Below are positions 19,033 through 27,650 of a stretch of DNA of 44,117 bases, one piece after another (within the stretch, counting starts at the first letter, position 1; each line of letters begins with the position of its first letter). This DNA comes from Phycicoccus elongatus Lp2. GTDB taxonomy: Bacteria > Actinomycetota > Actinomycetes > Actinomycetales > Dermatophilaceae. A program made the translations under genes and the position numbers. A model generated the notes under the pieces. That model saw only the letters and a list, made by a program, of their open reading frames with translations. It searched no databases and was not told where the DNA came from. Location: assembly GCF_000367525.1 (NCBI RefSeq), contig NZ_HF570956.1, positions 409,651 through 453,767 on the forward strand, written 5' to 3'.

Positions 19033-20304
19033 TCAGACGCGCACGCAGTCGAAGGTGAAGCCGTGGGCGCGCAACCGGTCGACGAGCGGCTGGCCGATCC
19101 CGGTGGCGGGCGTCAGGACGCCGGCAGCGTCCGGCAGCATGTCGCCGTCGAACGCGAGCGCGAGCGCGGACTGGCCGAGCATGATCGCCGTGCCCGAGTA
19201 GCCGGGGTCCTCGTCGGCCGCGACGGTCGTGCGATAGCGCGCGCCGGTCGTCGTGGTCGTCTCGATCTGCAGGACGAACCTGCCACCGGCCATCCGCTCT
19301 TCACTCGGGCCTTCGCCGGGCTTGGGCAGCACCCGGTCGAGCACCTGACGGGAGGGCCCGAAGGACATGCCGGTGAAGACGCCGCCGAGCACCGCCGTCG
19401 TCAGGCCGGCCTTCACGGCGCCGCCCGGGCCCCGCCCGGTGTCCATGACCTCGTCGTAGCGGAAGTCACGGCCATAGGACCAGTTGGTCAGGGCGTTGCT
19501 GCGGCGCACGATGCGGGTGTTGTAGGACGCCATGAAGAAGGGTGCGTTCCACCGGCCGGTCACCGGGTCGAGGTTGACCGGCACCTGGCGCGAGACCTTC
19601 TCGAGGACGTTGCGTGGAGCGGGGCGCCGATTGCGGTGCGAGGGCTCCTCGTCTCGCGACGGCGACAGGCCATAGGGGTCACCGGCCCGACGGCGGGCGG
19701 ACGGGTCGGCCGAGGAGACGATGGCCTGTTGCCGCATCGAGTCGATCGTGCCGCCGCTGATGCCTCCGCGCAGGGTGCGCACGTGGAGCAGGGTCTCGCC
19801 GAGCGTCCCCTCGCCGTCTGCGGCGACCTGCTGCGCCGTCACCCAGACACCGAGGTCGGAGGGGATCGAGTCGAAGCCGCACGAGTTGACGATGCGTGCG
19901 CCGCTCTCGGCCGCTTCGTCCTGGTAGGCGTCGATCGCGTCCCGGACGAAGAGCACCTCACCGGTGAGGTCGCAGTAGTGGGTGCCGGCGGCGGCGCAGG
20001 CCGCGACGAGCGGCATACCGTATTTGGCGTAGGGGCCGACCGTCGTCGCGACGACCCGGGTCGCCGCGGCCAATTCGGCGACCTGGGCCTCGTCCGAGGC
20101 GTCGACGACCAGCAGCGGCCAGTCGGCAGCCTTGGAGTCCAGCCCCGAGCGCACCTTCTCGAGGCGCTCCAGGGACCGTCCGGCGAGAGCGATCCGGGCG
20201 CCATCAGGGGCGTTGCGGGCCAGGTGTCCGGCCGTCAATCGACCGACGAAGCCGGTCGCGCCGAAGAGGACGATGTCGTGCGTGCGTTCACCGGTGGACG
20301 TCAT
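19033..20304 (-). CDS. Saccharopine dehydrogenase NADP-binding family protein (trans-acting enoyl reductase-like)
   Basis: The 423-residue protein starts with a Rossmann fold (DIVLFGATGFVGRLTAGHLARN, residues 9-30), then AGRSLERL and VVATTVGPYAKYGMPLVAACAAAGTHYCDLTGE, the pattern of saccharopine dehydrogenase-like oxidoreductases. NSCGFDSIPSDLG and the long C-terminal domain match the mycobacterial Rv2449c/Rv2953 group, of which Rv2953 acts as a trans enoyl reductase in phenolic glycolipid synthesis. There is no polyketide synthase nearby, so that role is not supported here; lysine metabolism is also unlikely. It is divergent from the acyl-CoA ligase gene, with hairpin repeat copy B between the starts. 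Confidence 0.88.
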   Translation of the reverse strand: MTSTGERTHDIVLFGATGFVGRLTAGHLARNAPDGARIALAGRSLERLEKVRSGLDSKAADWPLLVVDASDEAQVAELAAATRVVATTVGPYAKYGMPLVAACAAAGTHYCDLTGEVLFVRDAIDAYQDEAAESGARIVNSCGFDSIPSDLGVWVTAQQVAADGEGTLGETLLHVRTLRGGISGGTIDSMRQQAIVSSADPSARRRAGDPYGLSPSRDEEPSHRNRRPAPRNVLEKVSRQVPVNLDPVTGRWNAPFFMASYNTRIVRRSNALTNWSYGRDFRYDEVMDTGRGPGGAVKAGLTTAVLGGVFTGMSFGPSRQVLDRVLPKPGEGPSEERMAGGRFVLQIETTTTTGARYRTTVAADEDPGYSGTAIMLGQSALALAFDGDMLPDAAGVLTPATGIGQPLVDRLRAHGFTFDCVRV

Positions 20305-20326
20305 GGAGCCACTCTAAGGACTCCTT

Positions 20327-20370
20327 GCGTCCGCGCGCGCCGTGCCCATGGCGACCGAACGCGCGGACGC
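20327..20370. repeat. Dispersed hairpin repeat, copy B
   Basis: GCGTCCGCGC (20327-20336) pairs perfectly with GCGCGGACGC (20361-20370). It is preceded by CTCCTT and holds ATGGCGACCGAAC in the loop region, as in copy A at 13694, with the same 44-bp length. It lies between two divergent gene starts, where a terminator would serve neither gene. Confidence 0.65.
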
Positions 20371-20422
20371 CAGGGCGGGGTCGGCGGTTGCGCGGCCGAC
20401 GCGGAAGGACTACGCACAAGGT

Positions 20423-22126
20423 ATGACCGCCACTGACGCCTTCCGCGCCGCCCGAGACCAACTCATCGACCTGCGCGAGGACCACGAGCGCGCGGTGGCC
20501 GAGTTCGCCTTCCCCGACGTGGGGGAGCGGTTCAACTGGGCGATCGACTGGTTCGACGCCATCGCGCGCGGCAACGACGAGCCCGCCCTGGTCATCGTCG
20601 AGGAGGACGGCTCGAGCACCGAGCTCTCCTTCGACGCGATCGCGGCACGCTCGGACCGGGTCGCGGCCTGGCTGAAGGAACGCGGCGTCGGCAAGGGCGA
20701 CCCCGTCATCCTCATGCTCGGCAACCAGGCCGAGCTGTGGGACCTGATGCTGGCCGTCATGAAGCTCGGCGCCGTCATCATGCCCACCACGACCGCCGCC
20801 GGCACGAGCGACCTCGAGGACCGCATCACTCGTGGCCGCGCCACGGCGGTCGTCACCACGCCCGACCAGACGTGGAAGTTCGACGGCATCGCGCCCGACC
20901 TGACCCGGATCAGCGTGGGCGAGGCCGACGGCTGGGAGGACATGCACGCGGCATACGCCATCGACGTGCCCCCGACCCCGCACCCGGGCACCGCGCCCGG
21001 CGATCCGCTCCTTCTCTACTTCACGTCCGGCACCACCAGCCGCCCAAAACTGGTGGAGCACACCCAGATCAGCTATCCCGTGGGACACCTGTCGACGATG
21101 TACTGGCTGGGCCTGCGCCCCGGCGACGTCCACCTCAACATCTCCAGCCCGGGCTGGGCCAAGCATGCGTGGTCCTGCTTCTTCGCGCCGTGGATCGCCG
21201 AGGCCACGATCTTCCTCTACAACTACACTCGCTTCGACGCGGCGAGCCTGCTCACCGAGTTGCGCGATCGCGAGGTCACGAGTTTCTGCGCGCCGCCCAC
21301 GGTCTGGCGAATGCTCATCAACGCCGACCTCTCCGGCGGAAAGGGCAGCCTGCGCGAGGTCATCGGTGCCGGCGAGCCACTCAACCCCGAGGTCATCGCG
21401 CAGGTCGACGCGGCGTGGGGGCTCATCCTGCGCGATGGGTACGGCCAGACCGAGATGACGGCTGCGGTCGGCAACACGCCGGGGTCGGTGGTCAAGGCAG
21501 GTTCGATGGGTCGCCCCTTGCCGGGGATGCCGGTCGCTCTCGTCGATCCCGCGACCGGCGAGGTGGTGGTGGGTCCCGGCGAGGGGGAGATCTGCCTGGA
21601 CCTCGCGCAGCACCCGCTGTCGTTGATGACCGGCTACCAAGGTGACGACAAGCGCAATGCCGAGGCCATGGAGGGCGGTTTTTACCACACGGGTGATGTC
21701 GCGAGTCGGGACGACGACGGCTACATCACGTACGTCGGCCGGACCGATGACGTCTTCAAGGCGAGTGACTACAAGATCAGCCCGTTCGAACTGGAATCGG
21801 TGCTGATCGAGCATCCGGCGGTCGCCGAGGCGGCGGTGGTGCCCGCTCCCGACGAGGTGCGGCTGGCGGTCCCGAAGGCCTACATCGCGCTCGCGCCCGG
21901 ACACGAGCCGGACGCGGACACGGCCCGCTCGATCCTCGCCCATGCGCGCGAGCACCTGCAGCCGTGGCAGCGCGTGCGCCGGATCGAGTTCTTCGAGTTG
22001 CCGAAGACGATCTCGGGCAAGATTCGCCGGGTCGAGTTGCGGGCCCGCGAGGAGCAACTCGCCGATGTCGAGGGCCGGCACGGTCAGGAGTGGCGCGACG
22101 ACATGTTCGAGGGTCTCAAGGGCTGA
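20423..22126 (+). CDS. Acyl-CoA synthetase, AMP-binding (medium-chain/aryl ACSM-like)
   Basis: The 567-residue adenylate-forming enzyme activates a carboxylic acid with ATP and CoA. Motifs: P-loop YFTSGTTSRPK (A3, with Ser where Gly is usual), A5 RDGYGQTEM, A7 YHTGD, A8 YVGRTDDVFKASDYKISPFELE, and the catalytic Lys in LPKTISGKIRR. The AAGTSDLEDRITRG and SSPGWAKHAWSCFFAPW segments resemble ACSM medium-chain or benzoate-CoA ligases rather than long-chain FadD. ATG 20423 is next to AAGG, with a further GGAAGGA upstream. It is not in the 14-18 kb operon, but could supply its acyl-CoA substrate (inference). The sucrase/ferredoxin-like gene follows in the same direction. Confidence 0.9.
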   Translation: MTATDAFRAARDQLIDLREDHERAVAEFAFPDVGERFNWAIDWFDAIARGNDEPALVIVEEDGSSTELSFDAIAARSDRVAAWLKERGVGKGDPVILMLGNQAELWDLMLAVMKLGAVIMPTTTAAGTSDLEDRITRGRATAVVTTPDQTWKFDGIAPDLTRISVGEADGWEDMHAAYAIDVPPTPHPGTAPGDPLLLYFTSGTTSRPKLVEHTQISYPVGHLSTMYWLGLRPGDVHLNISSPGWAKHAWSCFFAPWIAEATIFLYNYTRFDAASLLTELRDREVTSFCAPPTVWRMLINADLSGGKGSLREVIGAGEPLNPEVIAQVDAAWGLILRDGYGQTEMTAAVGNTPGSVVKAGSMGRPLPGMPVALVDPATGEVVVGPGEGEICLDLAQHPLSLMTGYQGDDKRNAEAMEGGFYHTGDVASRDDDGYITYVGRTDDVFKASDYKISPFELESVLIEHPAVAEAAVVPAPDEVRLAVPKAYIALAPGHEPDADTARSILAHAREHLQPWQRVRRIEFFELPKTISGKIRRVELRAREEQLADVEGRHGQEWRDDMFEGLKG

Positions 22127-22134
22127 CCGGCGGA

Positions 22135-22150
22135 TTCGGTCGAGACCGAA
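22135..22150. promoter_or_regulatory. Short inverted repeat upstream of sucrase/ferredoxin-like gene
   Basis: TTCGGTC-GA-GACCGAA, 7-bp arms with a 2-nt centre, lies just after the acyl-CoA synthetase stop and 23 bp before the next start. It may be an operator or part of the intergenic leader. Confidence 0.3.
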
Positions 22151-22172
22151 GGACCGGCATAGCATCGAGATC

Positions 22173-23099
22173 ATGCCTGACGTCGGCCGTTGCTCCGTGG
22201 CCTCTGCCCTTCGCGAGGAAACGCTCGCCGGGACTGCCCCCGAGGCACGCCGGTGGGTCCTCATCGAGCACCCCGGGCCGTGGGCCAAGGCGCCCCTGGA
22301 CACGCCTCCGCTTGCTGGTTCCCTCGGCCAGCGGCTCGACCAGGCCCTCACCGACTTCGGCGCCAAGGTCCTCCTCGTGCGCCGCACCGGCCGTCAGGAG
22401 GACTCGCAGGCGCGCCTGTGGCGGGTCGTCGACACCGCGACCGGACTCTCGCTGAGTGGGCTCTGGCGGACCGAGCGTGACCTCGAGGTGCTCCTTCCGG
22501 CTCTCGCCGGGTGCGCGGGCCCGCTCTCCGAGCCCTGCCCCGAGATGGTCCTGGTCTGCACCCACGGTGTGCGCGATGCCTGCTGCGCCATCAAGGGCCG
22601 ACCGATCGCCGGAGCTGTCGCGAAGGCGCTTGCGTCCTCCGACGTCGAGGTGCTGGAGTGCAGCCACCTCAACGGGCACCGCTTCGCCGGCACGGCGCTC
22701 ACCCTCCCCGATGGCCTCTGCTACGGCCGCCTCGACCAGAGCGACGCCCCCAAGGTCATGAAGGCCCATGCCGAAGGGCGAGTGTGGCCGGACAGGCTCC
22801 GCGGCCAGACCGGGCTCGTCGGCGCGGCGCAGGCTGCGCACGTCTGGGGCCTTCGAGAACTTGCCACCCGCACCGGGAGCACCGACGTCGCCCTGAGCGA
22901 CGTGCAGGTCGGGTCCGTGGCCGAGGAGTCAGGTGGCGTCACCCGTGTCGAACTCGTGGGGCTGGCCAGGCCCGGCGAGGGCACGTGGGTGGACGTGCGT
23001 CGCGAGGACCTCGCGCCCGCTCCGCTGTCGTGCGGCAAGTCGCCGGAGTCCGCTCGCGGTTACACCGTCCTGCCCCAGACCGCCCGCGCCGCGATCTGA
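22173..23099 (+). CDS. Sucrase/ferredoxin-like family protein (thioredoxin-like ferredoxin)
   Basis: The 308-residue protein carries the family signature CTHGVRDACC near residue 129 followed by ECSHLNGHRFAGT near 165, which in relatives such as Aim32/Apd1 bind a [2Fe-2S] cluster through two Cys and two His in a thioredoxin-like ferredoxin domain. Here C129/C136-C137 and the two histidines of HLNGH are candidates. An upstream helical part starts RCSVASALREETLAGTAPEARRWVLIEHPGPW, also typical of the actinobacterial family. The physiological role is unknown. ATG 22173 is the first start after the upstream gene. The stop is 7 bp from that of the convergent metallophosphoesterase. Confidence 0.87.
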   Translation: MPDVGRCSVASALREETLAGTAPEARRWVLIEHPGPWAKAPLDTPPLAGSLGQRLDQALTDFGAKVLLVRRTGRQEDSQARLWRVVDTATGLSLSGLWRTERDLEVLLPALAGCAGPLSEPCPEMVLVCTHGVRDACCAIKGRPIAGAVAKALASSDVEVLECSHLNGHRFAGTALTLPDGLCYGRLDQSDAPKVMKAHAEGRVWPDRLRGQTGLVGAAQAAHVWGLRELATRTGSTDVALSDVQVGSVAEESGGVTRVELVGLARPGEGTWVDVRREDLAPAPLSCGKSPESARGYTVLPQTARAAI

Positions 23100-23105
23100 G
23101 CACGA

Positions 23106-25205
23106 TCAGGGGACGGTCACCCCGGTCCTCGAGAGAGTGCCGGTGGCCGGGCACGTGCGACCGGGCGTCGCCGCGCTGGTGTCGAGCCGGTTCCCGTTGA
23201 TGATCGACACCTGGTCGTAGGCCGGTCGGCCCTCGATGAGGTTGCGGAAGGTGAAGCGGGTCAGCTCGGCGACATGACAATCGGTGCCGAAGGTCAGCAG
23301 GTCGAAGGCCGAGGGCTGCCCGGCCAACTCGCCACCGTCCTCGGTCTGCACGTAGTGGGTGAACGGCCCCCCGCCGGTGAACGTCCCGACCTGGATGCGA
23401 TTGCCCTCCAGCGACGGCGTGTGCATGTGCCCGTTGACGGTGACCTTGGCCGTGACCTCCCGCGCGCCGAGCGGATGGTGGGTGACGAAGAGGTCGGGCT
23501 CATCGCGGCCCACGAAGGCGGATTGGTAGGCCTCGATCGCCGGTCGCTGCCGGTCCGCGGTGCGCTTGCCGTCGTCGCCGAACCAACGCGTGTCGTTGAT
23601 TCCCGTGATGCGTATGCCGTGGAGCGTCGCCTCGGTGAAGTGGTCGTCGTCTGTATGCAGGAGAACGACATTGGGGATCTTCGCCAAGCGATCGAGCACA
23701 GCGCGATCGGTGCTCGACGTGGCGTCGTGGTTGCCCTTGACGAAGAAGTAGGGGACCCCGAGGGAGGCGATGCCGTCGAAGATTCCGGCTGCTTCACCCT
23801 CCTCGACCGTGCCGAAGGTGAGCAGGTCGCCCGCGTCGACGACGGCGTCGACCTGCTCCGCGGTGATGAGTTCCTTGGCCAACGGGTACTGGTTGCCGCC
23901 GTGCACGTCCGAGATGAGGAGCAGCCGCAGCGCGACGGTGGTGTCTCCGGGGTAGGGGCGGTAGCGCTGCTGGAGGGCGTTGGTGAGGGCCACGAGGTTG
24001 GTCAGGTAGGGCGCGACCTCCTTGGAGCGGGCCTCGACATCGGCGAGGAGACCCGAGTTGGCCTGCACGGTGCTGAGAATGCCGGTGCTCGTGAAGCCCG
24101 ACGCCTGGTCGGGACGATAGGTGAGCGCGGCCGAGGCGCCGGTGACCGCCATCGCCAGCACCGCTGCGCCGAGGGCTCTTGCCGTGGCTGCCCAACCCGC
24201 GAAGCGCCGCCGTCGCAAGGACCCGGCCAGCACGACGAGCCCGACGATGAGCAGGGAGCCCACCGCAAAGCGGACCGCCAGACCCGTTGCGGCAGAACGG
24301 ATCGCGTTGTCGAGTTCAAGCGGGCCCGGCGCCAGGGAGGAGGCCGAGATGTTGGGCCGTGACAGCAGTTCGGTGATGGAAGCCTTGACCTGCGGGGTCG
24401 CCCGAATGCCCGGGGCCAATCCCCGGAAGGCGACGTCGATGTCGCCGAAGACCGTCGGCGCGACGAGCGAAGCCGACGCCAAGGGATCGGGGTCCAGGTT
24501 CACCGAGGCCGCATAGTGACGGGTCTCCGCACGCACCGGGGCGATCGCCGTCGCACTCACGCCGGTCAGGGCGCAGGCGACCGCGGTGAGGGCGAACGCG
24601 AGGATCTGCCGCACCGGCCGCGAACCGACCCGATGCCCTGCGTTCCACCAGGCCAGTCCGGCGCTCGTGGCGAGACCGGAGAGCAGCAGCATGGTCACCA
24701 GGCGCTCGGTGGTCCCCTCCGGCCAGTCCATCCGGTCGGTGAGGGTCGCGGCCAGGAGAACGACAGCGAACGCCGAGCCTGCGGCATACCCCCAGTGGAG
24801 CGTGCGGTGAGCGGTGACCGCCCACGGCCACGCGCAGAGACCGACGAGCGCTGCGCAGCCCGCGACCACGTGGAGAGCCGAAGGGGATCGTGCGAGGTCG
24901 AGCGGGCTGAGGGCGAAGATGCCGACCGAGACCGCTGAAAGCGCGAGGACCGCGCGACCCCACCCCCTGATCCCGGGCAGAGTGAAGGAGACGACGGCCA
25001 GCGCTGCGGCGCTCACGAGCAGGCTGGTGGTGAACAGCCACGCGTGGGGCTGTCCGGTGGCCGCCAGAACACTCAGGCCGGTCGTCGTCGCGTCAAAGGG
25101 GTCCGCCTGCAGTCGATCGGTCAACACCCAGCCACTGACGTGGGCGAGCAGCGCCACGAGCGCGCTCGCCAACGCCAGGCGTGGTCGGGGTGTCACGCGT
25201 GGCAT
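23106..25205 (-). CDS. Multi-spanning membrane protein (DUF998-like) with C-terminal metallophosphoesterase domain
   Basis: The 699-residue protein has about seven membrane helices in the first 230 residues with a DUF998-like look (DPFDATTTGLSVLAATGQPHAWLF). Next come a soluble segment (about 230-300), two more helices (about 305-360), and a metallophosphoesterase from about 425. The enzyme domain has all metal-binding motifs: ISDVHG, DAGDLLTF, VKGNHDA, THHPLGA and NGHMHTP. The RRRRF between the last two helices puts that loop inside and the enzyme outside, so an extracytoplasmic phosphodiesterase or phosphatase is predicted. ATG 25205 follows AGGGTGG at good spacing; GTG 25214 is less likely. 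It is divergent from the HAD gene. Confidence 0.85.
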   Translation of the reverse strand: MPRVTPRPRLALASALVALLAHVSGWVLTDRLQADPFDATTTGLSVLAATGQPHAWLFTTSLLVSAAALAVVSFTLPGIRGWGRAVLALSAVSVGIFALSPLDLARSPSALHVVAGCAALVGLCAWPWAVTAHRTLHWGYAAGSAFAVVLLAATLTDRMDWPEGTTERLVTMLLLSGLATSAGLAWWNAGHRVGSRPVRQILAFALTAVACALTGVSATAIAPVRAETRHYAASVNLDPDPLASASLVAPTVFGDIDVAFRGLAPGIRATPQVKASITELLSRPNISASSLAPGPLELDNAIRSAATGLAVRFAVGSLLIVGLVVLAGSLRRRRFAGWAATARALGAAVLAMAVTGASAALTYRPDQASGFTSTGILSTVQANSGLLADVEARSKEVAPYLTNLVALTNALQQRYRPYPGDTTVALRLLLISDVHGGNQYPLAKELITAEQVDAVVDAGDLLTFGTVEEGEAAGIFDGIASLGVPYFFVKGNHDATSSTDRAVLDRLAKIPNVVLLHTDDDHFTEATLHGIRITGINDTRWFGDDGKRTADRQRPAIEAYQSAFVGRDEPDLFVTHHPLGAREVTAKVTVNGHMHTPSLEGNRIQVGTFTGGGPFTHYVQTEDGGELAGQPSAFDLLTFGTDCHVAELTRFTFRNLIEGRPAYDQVSIINGNRLDTSAATPGRTCPATGTLSRTGVTVP

Positions 25206-25228
25206 GGGAACCACCCTAAATTGGAGGT

Positions 25229-25918
25229 ATGCCGCCAGCTCCCCCGCCGCTCGACCAACGCACCTTCGGGGCCGTTCTCTTCGACATGGACGGGACGCTC
25301 ATCGACAGCATCCCCGCGGTCGAACGCTCCTGGCTGACCTGGGCGGCTGAGAACTCTGTCGCACCGGAGCGGCTCCTCGGCTTCCACGGGGTGCCGGCCC
25401 TCGGTGTCATCGGGGCGCTCCTGCCGGACCTCGACACGGCCGGGCGACAGGCGTCCTTCCAGCGGATCGAGGACCTCGAGGTGGCCGACGTCGACGGCGT
25501 CGCCCTCCTGCCCGGTGCGCAGGAGGCCTTGACGACGCTCATCGACGCCGGCGCCAAGGTCGCGATCGTCACCTCGTGCACCGACCCGCTCTACGAGGCG
25601 CGGGTCACGGCGACGGGGCTGCGCCGACCGCCGGTGGTGGTCACCGCCTCGATGGTGAAACGGGGCAAGCCGGCGCCAGACCCCTTCCTCCTGGCCGCAG
25701 AACGACTCGGCGTGGACCCCGGGGACTGCCTCGTCGTCGAGGACGCGACGTCCGGGCTGCGCGCGGCGCACGCCGCCGGAGTGACCTCCACGCTGGCCGT
25801 GCTGCACACGACTCCTCACGCCCAACTGGCGGAGTTGGCCGACCTGGTCGTGGGAGGCATGGACGGCGTGACCTTCGGTGTCGACGAGGAGAGTCGGATC
25901 ACGCTCGCCACACGGTAG
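25229..25918 (+). CDS. HAD-superfamily sugar/glycerol phosphatase
   Basis: The 229-residue class-I HAD hydrolase has motif I FDMDGTLIDS (residues 18-27), motif II TSC near 117, motif III KRGKPAPDPF near 147 and motif IV VVEDATSG near 170. The helical cap between motifs I and II and the general pattern resemble 2-deoxyglucose-6-phosphate, glycerol-3-phosphate or beta-phosphoglucomutase-type enzymes; the exact sugar phosphate is unknown. The start is well supported by GGAGG directly before ATG 25229, a region that also holds a GTATGCCG octamer overlapping the start codon. The flavoprotein gene begins 11 bp after its stop, so the two are probably co-transcribed. Confidence 0.92.
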   Translation: MPPAPPPLDQRTFGAVLFDMDGTLIDSIPAVERSWLTWAAENSVAPERLLGFHGVPALGVIGALLPDLDTAGRQASFQRIEDLEVADVDGVALLPGAQEALTTLIDAGAKVAIVTSCTDPLYEARVTATGLRRPPVVVTASMVKRGKPAPDPFLLAAERLGVDPGDCLVVEDATSGLRAAHAAGVTSTLAVLHTTPHAQLAELADLVVGGMDGVTFGVDEESRITLATR

Positions 25919-25929
25919 GTTCGGGCGGC

Positions 25930-27618
25930 ATGGACGCTGATGTCATCGTCGTCGGAGCTGGCCTGGCCGGTCTGGTCGCGGCCCACGAGATCGCCTCGGC
26001 CGGGCGCTCGGTGGTCCTCGTCGACCAGGAGAACGAAGCCAACCTCGGTGGCCAGGCCTTCTGGTCCTTCGGCGGGCTCTTCCTCGTCGACAGCCCCGAA
26101 CAGCGCCGGCTGGGCATCAAGGACTCCGCCGACCTGGCCTGGACGGACTGGGAGGGCAGCGCAGGCTGGGATCGACTGACCGAGGCCGATGGCTCTCCCG
26201 GGCCGGACCACTGGGGCCGCGAGTGGGCCAGGGCCTATGTCCACTGGGCTGCCGGTGAGAAGCGCGAGTGGCTGACCGGCCACGGTGTCGCCTTCTTCCC
26301 GATCGTCGGGTGGGCCGAGCGCGGTGACGGCACCGCCACCGGCCACGGCAACTCCGTCCCTCGCTTCCACATCCCGTGGGGGACGGGCACGGGTGTCGTC
26401 AAACCCTTCGCCACCCTGGCGCGGCAGCACATCGCCGGCGGCCGCATCGCCTACCTGACCCGCCATCGGGTGGACGACCTCGTCGTCAACCATGGCGCGG
26501 TGACCGGTGTGCGCGGCTCGGTGTTGGCTCCCGACGACGCGGCCCGCGGAGTCGCCTCCAGCCGCGACGTCGTCGGCGAGTTCGAACTCGGTGCGCAGGC
26601 CGTCGTCGTTGCCTCCGGTGGCATCGGCGGGAACCACGACCTCGTGCGCGCCAACTGGCCAGAGCGACTCGGAGCCGCCCCGGCAACCCTCATCACCGGC
26701 GTGCCCGCACATGTCGACGGACGGATGATCGGCATCACCGAGGCCGCTGGTGGGGCGGTCGTCAACCGCGACCGGATGTGGCATTACGTCGAAGGGGTGA
26801 CGAACTGGGACCCGATCTGGCCGGGCCATGCGATCCGCATCCTGCCCGGCCCGAGCTCGATGTGGTTCGATGGAGCCGGTCGCCGCCTGCCGCCGCCCCT
26901 GCTGCCCGGCTACGACACGCTGGGCACGCTGGAACACCTGCGGCACACCGGCTTTGACCACTCCTGGTTCATCACCAACACCTCCATCGCTGGCAAGGAA
27001 TTCGCCCTCTCGGGCAGCGAGCAGAACCTCGACCTCACCGACAACGGACCGCGCCAACTGGCCAAGGTCATGGCCTCGCGGGCGCTGTCCAAGGTGCACC
27101 CGGCGGTCCAGAAGTTCCTCGACCACGGCGTCGACTTCGTCCGGGCCGACACCGTCGCCGAACTCGTCGGCAAGATGAACGCCCTCACCCCGCAGGCCCC
27201 GCTCGACGCAGCCGACATCGAGCGCCAGGTCCTCGCCCGCGACGCCCAACTCGACAACGACTACGGCAAGGACGCGCAGATCGCGGCCATCCGCACCGCG
27301 CGCAACTACGTTGCCGACAAGGTCTCCAAGCGAGCCCACCCGCTCGTCAAGATCACCGATCCCAAGCACGGCCCCCTCGTCGCCGTCCGCCTCAACGTCC
27401 TCTCCCGCAAGACACTCGGTGGCCTCCACACCGATCTCTCCGGCCGCGTCCTGGGCGCCGACCGCGCACCCATCCCCGGCCTGTATGCCGCGGGCGAGGT
27501 CAGCGGGTTCGGCGGCGGCGGCGTGCATGGGTACCGCGCCCTGGAGGGCACTTTCGTCGGCGGTTGCCTCTTCACTGGGCGGGTCGCGGGTCGAGCGGCG
27601 GCCGAGGCGACCGCCTGA
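25930..27618 (+). CDS. FAD-binding dehydrogenase (KstD/fumarate-reductase flavoprotein-like)
   Basis: The 562-residue flavoprotein begins with the dinucleotide-binding loop VIVVGAGLAGLVAAHEIA and the ribose-binding acidic residue in VVLVDQE. It continues with NLGGQAFWSFGGLF and the C-terminal FAD segment GLYAAGEVSGFGGGGVHGYRALEGTFVGGCLFTG. This set belongs to the FAD-binding dehydrogenase group related to 3-ketosteroid delta1-dehydrogenase and flavocytochrome c fumarate reductase. No steroid genes are nearby, so the substrate is open. ATG 25930 lies 11 bp after the HAD gene. The 3' end is 32 bp from that of the convergent Bpa gene, with an ACCGGCCGGT palindrome between them. Confidence 0.88.
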   Translation: MDADVIVVGAGLAGLVAAHEIASAGRSVVLVDQENEANLGGQAFWSFGGLFLVDSPEQRRLGIKDSADLAWTDWEGSAGWDRLTEADGSPGPDHWGREWARAYVHWAAGEKREWLTGHGVAFFPIVGWAERGDGTATGHGNSVPRFHIPWGTGTGVVKPFATLARQHIAGGRIAYLTRHRVDDLVVNHGAVTGVRGSVLAPDDAARGVASSRDVVGEFELGAQAVVVASGGIGGNHDLVRANWPERLGAAPATLITGVPAHVDGRMIGITEAAGGAVVNRDRMWHYVEGVTNWDPIWPGHAIRILPGPSSMWFDGAGRRLPPPLLPGYDTLGTLEHLRHTGFDHSWFITNTSIAGKEFALSGSEQNLDLTDNGPRQLAKVMASRALSKVHPAVQKFLDHGVDFVRADTVAELVGKMNALTPQAPLDAADIERQVLARDAQLDNDYGKDAQIAAIRTARNYVADKVSKRAHPLVKITDPKHGPLVAVRLNVLSRKTLGGLHTDLSGRVLGADRAPIPGLYAAGEVSGFGGGGVHGYRALEGTFVGGCLFTGRVAGRAAAEATA

Positions 27619-27650
27619 GTCTGCCCCGCGGCATACCGGCCGGTCTGCGT

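Noticed and set aside
19033-20304. Lysine degradation through saccharopine dehydrogenase
   Set aside because: The protein belongs to the actinobacterial Rv2449c/Rv2953-like group and no lysine pathway gene is nearby.
20288-22387. 699-residue minus-strand frame opposite the acyl-CoA synthetase
   Set aside because: It lies fully opposite a clearly real gene and its protein shows only compositionally biased sequence.
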